Source: an uncultured Alphaproteobacteria bacterium (GTDB lineage Bacteria > Pseudomonadota > Alphaproteobacteria > RF32 > CAG-239). From it: a stretch of 64,000 nucleotides of DNA. The notes under the pieces were generated by a model. That model made no database searches. It saw only the letters and a list, made by a program, of their open reading frames with translations, and had not been told where the DNA came from. The stretch is taken from assembly GCA_934254675.1 (NCBI GenBank), contig CAKQLP010000007.1, positions 1 to 64,000 on the forward strand, written 5' to 3'. Position 1 is the stretch's first letter, and each line of letters starts with the position of its first letter. The position numbers and the translations under genes were made by a program. Positions 8,063 through 16,568 of the stretch are shown here, piece after piece.

Positions 8063-11000
8063 ACCATTCCTTTAACGAGTTTGGACTAAGCATTGATAAA
8101 GAATTAATATCAATTTTCGTATCATCAGCGTTGCCATTAATTTTATAGGTTGCGGCAAAAATTGTTCCGTCTTTGCTGGCAAGCAAATTACCGACTACGG
8201 GAATTTTGCCCAAAAATCGATTAATACTATATGCTGGAGCAATCACACCGCTCATTTTTATATCATCTGTCGCTCGGTTATACGTTCCGTTTGTGGTGAT
8301 GCCCACAACATTTCCCTCTGCTTTAGCTTGCTTTAACGTTAAAATTTTATACTGATATTCAAATGGCGCATTAAAGTGTGTAAAAGTCAGGCCGTCTCCT
8401 TTCAATAAATCCAACATTCCCGTAAACGACGCAACACTTAAAAGTTTTGCCATCACCGGTGCATTTTGAATGCTAAAATCACGCACTTGCATGTGCCCGA
8501 TAAATTTTTTATCTGCTTGACGCCGCGCTTCTATTTTCATGGTTCCGCCAACCATATTGTCATATAAACGCAAAACCTTTAACGTGCTTCCCGCGTTATT
8601 ACTGTCAATAGACAAGTAATGTTCTTTATTGTCTTTCGGAATATAATCCAACTTCAATTTAATTGACTTGTCTATACCATAATTTCCCACCATGTGCAGT
8701 TCATTTATTCCTATTCCTTTACGAATTTTTGAACTACCGGCAAAGTTTTGAATCGGAGTGTTTTTATTTGTCCACAAGCTGTTAACTGTCATAAATATGT
8801 CGGTGTTGTTTGCTTTTTCAAATCCATCATCGTCATTTGCTTGTACCGGAATCTGTTTATTATTCTTCTGACGTTTGCTTTTAATCTGCTCAAAAAATGG
8901 AGATAAATCATAACTTAAACCAGAAATTTCAACTTTTAACCATGGATTTTCAGAATCGCTGATACTCACCTTAGCGCGCGCTGAAGTTTTTGGACCTTTA
9001 ATTTGGCTGATATCGACTGATTTTACACGCCCGCTTGAATACATTGATAAATTACCGGCAATATTAAAATCTGATTTCTGTAATTTAATATTTTTAACTG
9101 ATTTTATTTTATCTTTTACAAGAACAACGTCGGCACTGGCGCTGGCCGCTTGATTCATAGGTTTTACAAAACCTAAATAAGCAAAATCAATTGCCGTGTT
9201 TTTTAAATCTGCTTTAACTTTAATAGATATTTCATCATTTTTTTGCACCACAATATCCGCATCAACCAAAGCAAATCCTTCAATATTCGGCGCTTGTAAA
9301 ATTTCCCAATCCACTCCTAAAATTTTTTTAGCTTCATTATCCAATTTAAATGAAATATTACATTTGCTTTTGTATTTTTTTTCAGCAAATTTTTCATTTA
9401 TAGCTAATTTTATCGGCAAAGCGTCATAATTGGCTTCACCATTTAAGCTCCATCCATCAGAATCAACCAATAATGTCAAATTTTGCGCCGACAAGGTATG
9501 CCCCGGAACAAAATCCGAATTTAAGACATCGTGTAAATCAGCTTTCACATCAACTTTTATATCATTACTGTCTAAATCCTGTTTTAGTTCGAAATCTAAT
9601 TTCAGCAAAACATCTACATTTCCAAGAATTGTTTTGGGATCAACCCCCATTCCGGAGGCAATTTTAAGCGGCGGATTATTGATTAAATTTAGCGCGTCCG
9701 TAATGCTGGAATTTCCGATTAAATTAATAGAAATAAAATTATCTTCTTTATGCAAATCATAAATATTCACGTTTCCGCCGGTGATAATAACTCCATCACT
9801 TACACCTTTATCCACATCAATTGATATATTTTGCATGCTGAATTTGGCTTTTCCATAAAGATTGTGCACCTCCGGCATGCCATCTAAATAATGCAAATCA
9901 CCATCTTCCAAATCAGCAACGCCGTCCAAACTCAAAAGTCCAAAGGATTTCGCTTTATTATCATAGCCAAACTTAAAGACAAATTTCGCATTTTCGGCCT
10001 TTCCGCCCGTCAGCCCGTCCTTACACCATTGCCACGCCGGTTCTGCTAAATACTGCGGCCAAAATCTGGATAAGTATTCCAAAGAAAACGCATCTATTTT
10101 AGCGGTAAAATCAGCTGTCACCCCCTCTAAGGAATGTTCCAAATAATAATTTTCCAAACCTTTGGCAAAAAAACTGATTTGAGCGTTCTGCCCACCCATC
10201 TTAAAATCAGCATTTTTAATATTCAGCTCATCAAAACCGCCTGTTAATTCTCCAGACAAAACAACTTCATCTATTTCATAGTTATATTTTTCATCTTTAT
10301 CAAATGCAACATATCCGTGTCCGCCATCCAATTCAAAATCAATTTTTTGAACCGCATCGCTCAAATAAGCCGTTGCATTTTCGGGATGCTGCAAAATATC
10401 TGAAACATCTATTTGCGTGCTGATTTTTCCATTGACCGGAACATCTATGCGAAAAGAATTATTTTCATTTTCTGAATTGACATTAACGCTGCTCATAATA
10501 TCCGATAAAATCAAATCCGAAAAATAAACCTCTAAATCCATTTTATCGCTTGTTGCGTGATATTCGCTTTCAAAGCCGACAGAAGCGACCTTATCGTTAA
10601 AATTAACCAAAGCATCAGCGTTCAATTCCAAATTGACTAAATTACGGCTGAATTCAAAATTCAAATCCGACAACATCCATTTCCGTCCTAAGTCAACTTC
10701 ATGAAATTCAACCTCGGCTCCCTTTATATTAATATTATTCACATAACTTTCCGGATAAATTTTTTCCGGTGAATTGTAGTTATTCAAAAAATCTTTAAAC
10801 TTCTCAACATAAAACGCTAACTTCTTTTTATTTGCTTCATTTATATGTTCTTTTTCCACGCCGTAATCAGCAAAAATATATAAAGTCGGATTATCTAAAC
10901 TCACGTCGCTTGGGGCAATAATACCTTTAAGCAACGCGCGCAAACTAAATGACAAATAAAGCTTTGGTGCGCTAACAGCAAAAGTTCCGTCTTTTTTTTT

Positions 11001-11255
11001 CAGATTAATATCCTCTGCGGTAATACGCAATGGTTGAATCGAGCGCACCAACTCCAAATTTACCTTGCCTAAACCAACACTGTAATCACTTTCATCATAA
11101 TTTAAAGCCTGAATAATATATGGCTTGAGATATGGTACAGATATCGGTCCTTTATACAAAGTCCAAAAAAATAAAAGCATCACCACAAACATACCAACCA
11201 TAAAAAAATCTATGGTTTTACGAATAAAATATAACTGAGGTGATAATTTTTTCAT
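8028..11255 (-). CDS. Large AsmA-like / DUF3971 envelope protein
   Basis: 1075 aa with one N-terminal membrane anchor (hydrophobic residues ~16-34, FFMVGMFVVMLLFFWTLY) and a long, repetitive beta-rich periplasmic body, ending in an AsmA-like C-terminal domain (FNAPFEYQYKILTLKQAKAEG, then a terminal GKIPVVGNLLASKDGTI-type segment). Proteins of this TamB/YhdP/AsmA superfamily form periplasmic lipid-transfer bridges that carry phospholipid to the outer membrane; assigning that role here is by family. It lies 14 bp downstream of prfB on the same strand and its 3' end overlaps the HAD-like gene. Confidence 0.75.
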   Translation of the reverse strand: MKKLSPQLYFIRKTIDFFMVGMFVVMLLFFWTLYKGPISVPYLKPYIIQALNYDESDYSVGLGKVNLELVRSIQPLRITAEDINLKKKDGTFAVSAPKLYLSFSLRALLKGIIAPSDVSLDNPTLYIFADYGVEKEHINEANKKKLAFYVEKFKDFLNNYNSPEKIYPESYVNNINIKGAEVEFHEVDLGRKWMLSDLNFEFSRNLVNLELNADALVNFNDKVASVGFESEYHATSDKMDLEVYFSDLILSDIMSSVNVNSENENNSFRIDVPVNGKISTQIDVSDILQHPENATAYLSDAVQKIDFELDGGHGYVAFDKDEKYNYEIDEVVLSGELTGGFDELNIKNADFKMGGQNAQISFFAKGLENYYLEHSLEGVTADFTAKIDAFSLEYLSRFWPQYLAEPAWQWCKDGLTGGKAENAKFVFKFGYDNKAKSFGLLSLDGVADLEDGDLHYLDGMPEVHNLYGKAKFSMQNISIDVDKGVSDGVIITGGNVNIYDLHKEDNFISINLIGNSSITDALNLINNPPLKIASGMGVDPKTILGNVDVLLKLDFELKQDLDSNDIKVDVKADLHDVLNSDFVPGHTLSAQNLTLLVDSDGWSLNGEANYDALPIKLAINEKFAEKKYKSKCNISFKLDNEAKKILGVDWEILQAPNIEGFALVDADIVVQKNDEISIKVKADLKNTAIDFAYLGFVKPMNQAASASADVVLVKDKIKSVKNIKLQKSDFNIAGNLSMYSSGRVKSVDISQIKGPKTSARAKVSISDSENPWLKVEISGLSYDLSPFFEQIKSKRQKNNKQIPVQANDDDGFEKANNTDIFMTVNSLWTNKNTPIQNFAGSSKIRKGIGINELHMVGNYGIDKSIKLKLDYIPKDNKEHYLSIDSNNAGSTLKVLRLYDNMVGGTMKIEARRQADKKFIGHMQVRDFSIQNAPVMAKLLSVASFTGMLDLLKGDGLTFTHFNAPFEYQYKILTLKQAKAEGNVVGITTNGTYNRATDDIKMSGVIAPAYSINRFLGKIPVVGNLLASKDGTIFAATYKINGNADDTKIDINSLSMLSPNSLKEWYAKNFGDGAEY

Positions 11256-11269
11256 ATTATAATTCCAAT

Positions 11270-12386
11270 TTACACTGACGGATTGTCATTTTGTATTTTT
11301 TGAGCCAAGGCCGCTGATAAAAATATATCTATATCCCCATCCAAAACTCCTTTAACATCCGCGGTTTCAGCATCTGTGCGTAAGTCTTTTATCAAACGGT
11401 ATGGCTGCAACACATAGGAGCGAATCTGATATCCCCAACCATTATCGCCTTGATTATCACGCATTTCTTGTGCTTTATCTGCCCTTTTCTGCATTTCTCT
11501 TTCATATAGGCGCGCCCGAAGCATTTTCCAACAGTTATCACGATTTTGAAATTGCGAACGCTGTGTCTGACTTGACACCACTATTCCGGTTGGAATATGC
11601 GTAATTCGAACAGCTGAATCCGTTTTGTTAATATGCTGTCCGCCAGCTCCGGAAGCACGATATGTATCAATCCGACAATCAGCCTCGTTAATTTCAATTT
11701 GAATATTATCATCAACAACCGGATACACTCCGATAGAAGCAAAGCTTGTGTGTCGCCTTGCGGCACTGTCAAAAGGAGATATTCGAACCAAACGATGCAC
11801 ACCGCTTTCAGATTTTAACCATCCATACGCATTATGCCCGCCAATTTTAATTGTGGCTGATTTGATTCCGGCAACATCGCCTTCAGTTTCTTCAATATAT
11901 TCCACTTTATAATGATGATTTTCCGCCCAACGCGTGTACATTCTCAACAGCATTTGCGCCCAATCCATAGCTTCGGTGCCACCGCTTCCGGCATGAACCT
12001 CTAAATATGTATCGTTTCCATCTGCCTCTCCGGACAATAAAGCTTCTAACTCCGCGTGTTTGACAGTATTTTGCAAATTTTCCAAATTACGTTGCAATTC
12101 CAAAAGCATATCTTCATCATTTTCACTTTCGGCAAAATCAACCATTTCCACATAATCGTTAAGAGATTTATTATAGTCATCATACGCGTTTAATGAAGCA
12201 TCCAGCGTATTTTTTTCACTCATTAACTTTTGAGCTTTTTCTTGATCGTTCCAAAGATTAGGGTCTGAAGACAATGCTTCCAGCTCCTCACGGCGCTGCA
12301 AGGCATTTTCATAGTCAAAGAGACCTCCTCAGCAATGCCAACGATTGCTTAATTTCACAAACCAAATTATAAATTTCAGCTTTCAT
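11270..12386 (-). CDS. prfB: Peptide chain release factor 2, with programmed +1 frameshift
   Basis: Terminates translation at UGA and UAA. The downstream frame (12301 to 11270) carries the GGQ peptidyl-hydrolase motif (SGAGGQHINKTDSAV) and the RF2 anticodon tripeptide SPF (VRISPFDSAARRHTS). The true start is ATG 12386, 3 nt past the mrcA stop and using a GGAGGAG inside the end of mrcA. The first 23 codons (MKAEIYNLVCEIKQ...) end in CTT followed by in-frame TGA at 12317-12315. A +1 slip resumes at GAC 12316 and gives a ~371 aa protein, close to the E. coli length of 365. Low RF2 therefore raises its own synthesis, as in the classic autoregulation. Confidence 0.95.
12314..12329 (-). promoter_or_regulatory. 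prfB: prfB recoding site: internal Shine-Dalgarno plus CTT TGA C slip
   Basis: Read on the minus strand: AGGAGG, three bases (TCT), then CTT TGA C. The spacing between the SD-like hexamer and the slippery CTT TGA matches the E. coli prfB arrangement. The upstream codons translate to a sensible RF2 N-terminus, and the zero frame ends here, so the site is required for full-length protein. Confidence 0.95.
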
Positions 12387-12389
12387 CTT

Positions 12390-14804
12390 TTAATATTCTC
12401 CTCCCATTTGCACCGCGCTGTCATCATTTTCCGGACCGGCAATATTGTCATCATCATCGCCAATCACACGTTGCTTATTATTAAATTCAAAATCAGGCTT
12501 CAGCGCTTCAATAATAACTGTCGAATCGCTAGGCGATGAAGGCTTGCCTGTTTGCGGATTGACGCGAACCAATTTTATTCCCTCAGGAATACGGAAATTC
12601 GTATCAGGAGAATTTTTCAATGCCTCCGCCATAAAATCATAAAAAATCGGCAATGCGGCTTTTGCACCTGTTTCGGCTCGTCCCAAACTAATCGGTTCAT
12701 CATATCCGACATAAACACCAGCGACCAAATCCGGCGTAAAACCAACAAACCAAGCGTCTTTTGTTTCATTGGTTGTTCCTGTTTTTCCAGCAACATGACG
12801 ATGCAGACCATTTAATCTGGCTCCGGTACCTCTTGTTGCCACGCCTTCCAATATAGAAGTCATTTGATAGGCCGACAAAGGATCGACCACTTGTTCTCGC
12901 ACGACATGAAAATTCGGCACCGGTTGGTTTTCCCATTTCAGCGCAGAACATTCCGGACAAGGAGTTTGCTCGTGGCGGTAAATTGTTTTCCCCTTGCGGT
13001 CTTGAATGCGTTCAATCATATAAGGAGGAACTTTTTTTCCGCCGTTAACAATAACCGCATAAGCCGCAACCATATTGATAACTCTGGTATCTGCGGCGCC
13101 TAAAGAAGATGATAAATAAGGCGCTAAATGATCATTTACACCAATACGCTTAGACATTTCTACAATTTTATCCATTCCTATGTCTTGAGCCAAACGAACG
13201 GTCATTAAGTTTTTAGAAAGTTCAACACCTCGACGCAAAGTCATTAGTCCATAAAATTTTTTTGAAAAATTCACCGGTTTCCATTTAGGCATTCCCTCGC
13301 CTTGATCCAACACAAACGGCGCATCCAAAATCAAATCCGTCGGTGAATAACCCAGTTCCAGCGCCGTTAAATATACAAACGGCTTAAAAGTCGAACCTGT
13401 TTGTCGATAAGCCTGTGTCGCTCGATTAAATTGTGATTTTGCAAATGAAAAACCGCCAACAAGTGCCAAAACCTTACCGGTATGAGGATCCATCACCGCC
13501 ATGCCGCCTTCAACCTCAGGAATTTGACGTAAATTATAATTTTCTTTATCTTTATCCGCTGTTTTTTCAACATAAACAACATCACCTTTATGCAAAACTT
13601 GCGCTACTGATGTTGGGACAGGTCCTAGATTTTGTCCTTTTTCTGAATGACGAGCCCAAGATAATGAAGGTAATAAAATTTCGCCACTTTTCCCTTTTAC
13701 TGTTTCAATTTCAGCCTTTTCTTTGGTAACTTTAAGTACAACGGCCTTTTCCCAACTATCTTCCGCTCCGCCGGTCAAATTGGTGTTTTGCAAATTTTTT
13801 TTGTAATTTTCATCAATTTTAATTTGTGCGGTCGCTCCGCGCCAACCATGGCGTCTGTCGTATTCTATCAACCCTTTACGCAAAGCTTTTGTCGCAATTT
13901 CCTGTAATCGCGGATCAATTGTCGTACGAACAATCAATCCTCCCTGATATAAGGCTTCATCACCAAAATTTCGGCTTATTGTACGTCGCACTTCTTCACT
14001 GTAATATTCGGTATCTTTCAAAAATCCGCTTTTTCGTTCAACCACTTTCAACGGACGTTTTCGAGCCTCCTCAGCTTCTTTCTCATCCGCGTATCCATCT
14101 TCCACCATCCGTGAAATCACCCAATTGCGGCGGGCAACAGCGGCATCATAACGTGTTTTAGGATTATAATTATTAGGTCCTTTCGGTAAAGCCGCCAAAT
14201 AAGCAATTTCATCTAATGTCAGTTCATCTAAGGACTTTCCAAAATAGTTCATTGCGGCAGCCGCCACACCATAGGCTCGGTTTCCTAAATAAATTTCATT
14301 CAAATACAATTCCAAAATATGTTCTTTGGAAAAAGCTTTATCAATTCGCCGCGCTAAAATGGCTTCTTTAATTTTTCTGGTATAAGAAAGTTCTGAACTC
14401 AATAAAAAGTTTTTTGCAACTTGCTGGGTGATTGTGGAGGCTCCCGCCGGTCTGCGCCCAGTACCCATTTTTTTCAAATTTCCAATAACAGCTCTGATTA
14501 TTCCTAAATAATCTATACCGGAATGGGTATAAAAATGCTTATCTTCAGCGGCAATAAAAGCATGTTTTACTTTATCCGGTATTTTATCTATTGGCACAAA
14601 TAAACGTTTTTCCGACGCGTATTCCATCATAACCTGACCATCACCCGCAAACAAGCGTGTTGTTACCGGAGGTTCGTAATTTTCTAATTGCCGATAATCC
14701 GGAATGGCTATATTAATTTTAGTCAGCCCGTATGTAACGGCTAATACCAACACAATAAAAAAGAATAAAGCCATACTGGCCAAATACGATAAAATTCTGA
14801 GCAT
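12390..14804 (-). CDS. mrcA: Penicillin-binding protein 1A, bifunctional transglycosylase/transpeptidase
   Basis: 804 aa class A PBP that polymerises and cross-links peptidoglycan in the periplasm. It has an N-terminal membrane anchor (residues ~8-28), a GT51 domain with AAEDKHFYTHSGIDYLGI and ASTITQQVAKNFLLS, and a transpeptidase domain with the SxxK nucleophile in GSTFKPF, SKN in ELSKNLMTVRLA, and KTG in AGKTGTTNETKDAWFVG. The C-terminus is acidic. It sits between the amidase gene and prfB on the same strand, an arrangement often seen in alphaproteobacteria. Confidence 0.95.
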   Translation of the reverse strand: MLRILSYLASMALFFFIVLVLAVTYGLTKINIAIPDYRQLENYEPPVTTRLFAGDGQVMMEYASEKRLFVPIDKIPDKVKHAFIAAEDKHFYTHSGIDYLGIIRAVIGNLKKMGTGRRPAGASTITQQVAKNFLLSSELSYTRKIKEAILARRIDKAFSKEHILELYLNEIYLGNRAYGVAAAAMNYFGKSLDELTLDEIAYLAALPKGPNNYNPKTRYDAAVARRNWVISRMVEDGYADEKEAEEARKRPLKVVERKSGFLKDTEYYSEEVRRTISRNFGDEALYQGGLIVRTTIDPRLQEIATKALRKGLIEYDRRHGWRGATAQIKIDENYKKNLQNTNLTGGAEDSWEKAVVLKVTKEKAEIETVKGKSGEILLPSLSWARHSEKGQNLGPVPTSVAQVLHKGDVVYVEKTADKDKENYNLRQIPEVEGGMAVMDPHTGKVLALVGGFSFAKSQFNRATQAYRQTGSTFKPFVYLTALELGYSPTDLILDAPFVLDQGEGMPKWKPVNFSKKFYGLMTLRRGVELSKNLMTVRLAQDIGMDKIVEMSKRIGVNDHLAPYLSSSLGAADTRVINMVAAYAVIVNGGKKVPPYMIERIQDRKGKTIYRHEQTPCPECSALKWENQPVPNFHVVREQVVDPLSAYQMTSILEGVATRGTGARLNGLHRHVAGKTGTTNETKDAWFVGFTPDLVAGVYVGYDEPISLGRAETGAKAALPIFYDFMAEALKNSPDTNFRIPEGIKLVRVNPQTGKPSSPSDSTVIIEALKPDFEFNNKQRVIGDDDDNIAGPENDDSAVQMGGEY

Positions 14805-14898
14805 TTGCTTTCACTTAACCAAATTAATTTATTGAAAAAATATTACAATCTCAAAAAAATGCAATAAAAAATATCATTGTTTACAGAAATTATCCCTA

Positions 14899-16140
14899 TT
14901 AATTAGATGCAATTTCCGGATCATTAAAATATTTATCAATGGCATTCGCAGCTGAATTTGCTAATTTTTTACGATAAGCTGACGTTTTTAATTTAGCCTC
15001 CTCCGTTTTATTAGACAAATATCCCATTTCCAATAATGCCGACGGCATATCCGGAGCTTTAAGAACCGCAAACCCCGCAAATCGGTGCGTATTTTTAACA
15101 AGCTTTACGCTCTTAGCCATTTCATTAACCAAATAAGTGGCGTATTTTGAAGACTTATTACGGCTATCTGTTTGAGACAGCGAAATTAAAATATCATTTA
15201 CTTCTTTTGTATTTCCGCCCAAATCAACACCGCCTATAATATCCGCCTTATTTTCTCGCTCAGCCAACGCGGCGGCTTCCGCATCAGACGCTTTGTCGGA
15301 AAGAGTATAAACAGAAAGTCCTGTCGCCGACCTATTTTGAGCACTATCCGCATGCAATGACATAAACAAGTCTGCTTTATATTTTTGCGCAATTTTAATT
15401 CGTTGGCGCAACGGAATAAAGATATCCGTATTCCGCGTTAGATAAACGGTATAACCTTTACGACGCAAAATTTCCTGCAATTCTTTAGCCATAGCCAATG
15501 TTATGTTTTTTTCAAACGTTTTGCCGTGGGCGCCAATAGCTCCGGGATCTTTACCGCCATGTCCGGGATCCAAAACTATAACACGTTTTCGTTTTGCCGC
15601 TTTTCCTGATGTATTGTTATCTTGACTGCCAAAACTAAACCATCCTTCATCTTTTTTATTTTCCACCGGTGCAAATTTTGTATCATTCGTTACAATATGC
15701 TTGTTTCCGATATTTTTTGAAAATTCCTGAGCCGACACCAATTTGGCATCAACCACAAAGCGCCAAGGTTTACCGCTTTGCGGCTGTAAGATAAAGGCTT
15801 TTTTAACAATAACCGGTCGCGATAATTCTAAAACAACGCGCTTATTGTTTCCATCTAATTTTCCAAAACGTGCTTTGGATATAATTTGATTGCTGACATC
15901 GGTAAACACTTTGTTTATTGACGCATCATCTAAATCCACCACCAAACGCCGAGGATTTTCTAAAAGAAACACACGATAATTCACACTTTTATTCATATCA
16001 AAAACAACGCGAACACCGTCTGATTGATTACCTAAACGAAAATCACTGATATTTACTGCCGCAAACGCCGCATTTATTAAAAACATTGTATAAAAAAATG
16101 CCGCAAAGGCGCAAATTATTTTTTTAGCAATTTTTCGCAT
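14899..16140 (-). CDS. amiC: N-acetylmuramoyl-L-alanine amidase with AMIN domain
   Basis: 413 aa periplasmic zinc amidase that splits septal peptidoglycan during cell separation. A signal peptide (residues 1-27, FLINAAFAA) is followed by an AMIN targeting domain (VNISDFRLGNQSDGVRVVF). The amidase_3 domain starts near 188 with VIVLDPGHGGKDPGAIG, then FEKNITLAMAKEL (Glu ligand), MSLHADS (His ligand) and LLEMGYLSN (catalytic Glu). Family members are activated by EnvC-type LytM factors, and one is encoded at 33510-34754. Confidence 0.93.
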   Translation of the reverse strand: MRKIAKKIICAFAAFFYTMFLINAAFAAVNISDFRLGNQSDGVRVVFDMNKSVNYRVFLLENPRRLVVDLDDASINKVFTDVSNQIISKARFGKLDGNNKRVVLELSRPVIVKKAFILQPQSGKPWRFVVDAKLVSAQEFSKNIGNKHIVTNDTKFAPVENKKDEGWFSFGSQDNNTSGKAAKRKRVIVLDPGHGGKDPGAIGAHGKTFEKNITLAMAKELQEILRRKGYTVYLTRNTDIFIPLRQRIKIAQKYKADLFMSLHADSAQNRSATGLSVYTLSDKASDAEAAALAERENKADIIGGVDLGGNTKEVNDILISLSQTDSRNKSSKYATYLVNEMAKSVKLVKNTHRFAGFAVLKAPDMPSALLEMGYLSNKTEEAKLKTSAYRKKLANSAANAIDKYFNDPEIASN

Positions 16141-16568
16141 TTATGATTACCTGTCAAATATTTTTCTTGAAATTATAAAATTGACTTATTACCAATATAT
16201 TAAAATTTATATTTTTTTTGGCAAAATTTTAAAAAATTCATTGTTTTTTTATTTTTATTCTCTATGCTGTTTTTTGTTTTCCAGTTAAAAATAATTTTTA
16301 ATTTGAGAGTTTTTTTAAAGGTAAGAGAAAAATTTTTTTTGACAGCAAAGGGAACAAAAAGTTTGGGTTAGATAACTGCTTTCCGGTATTTTCTAATAAG
16401 TAAGAAGAATAAGGAAGAAATAACGGACAAGAAAAAGCAAAAAGGCCAGACCGACCAAAATACGGGACAGCCTTATCGGTATTAGAAATGAATACTTTGA
16501 TAGTATTCTGTATCTTTATCAACCCGTGGGAATAAACGGTCTTTAATGACCATAATTGGGGTTATATA
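16141..16568. promoter_or_regulatory. Long intergenic region, probable 5' leader of RNase E
   Basis: 428 bp without a convincing gene between divergent amiC and rne. A 74-codon minus-strand frame here is low-complexity and not credible. Near the rne end there are two short hairpins on the + strand: AATACT...AGTATT (~16491-16507) and GGTC TTTAAT GACC (~16540-16553). A TTGACA at 16339-16344 could be a -35 box, but no good -10 lies at the right distance. E. coli RNase E controls its own mRNA through a structured 5' UTR; a similar role here is inference. Confidence 0.4.

Noticed and set aside
16298..16522. 74-residue minus-strand frame in the amiC-rne gap
   Set aside because: Phe/Leu/Ser/Lys low-complexity translation of AT-rich leader DNA, with no ribosome site and no family features.
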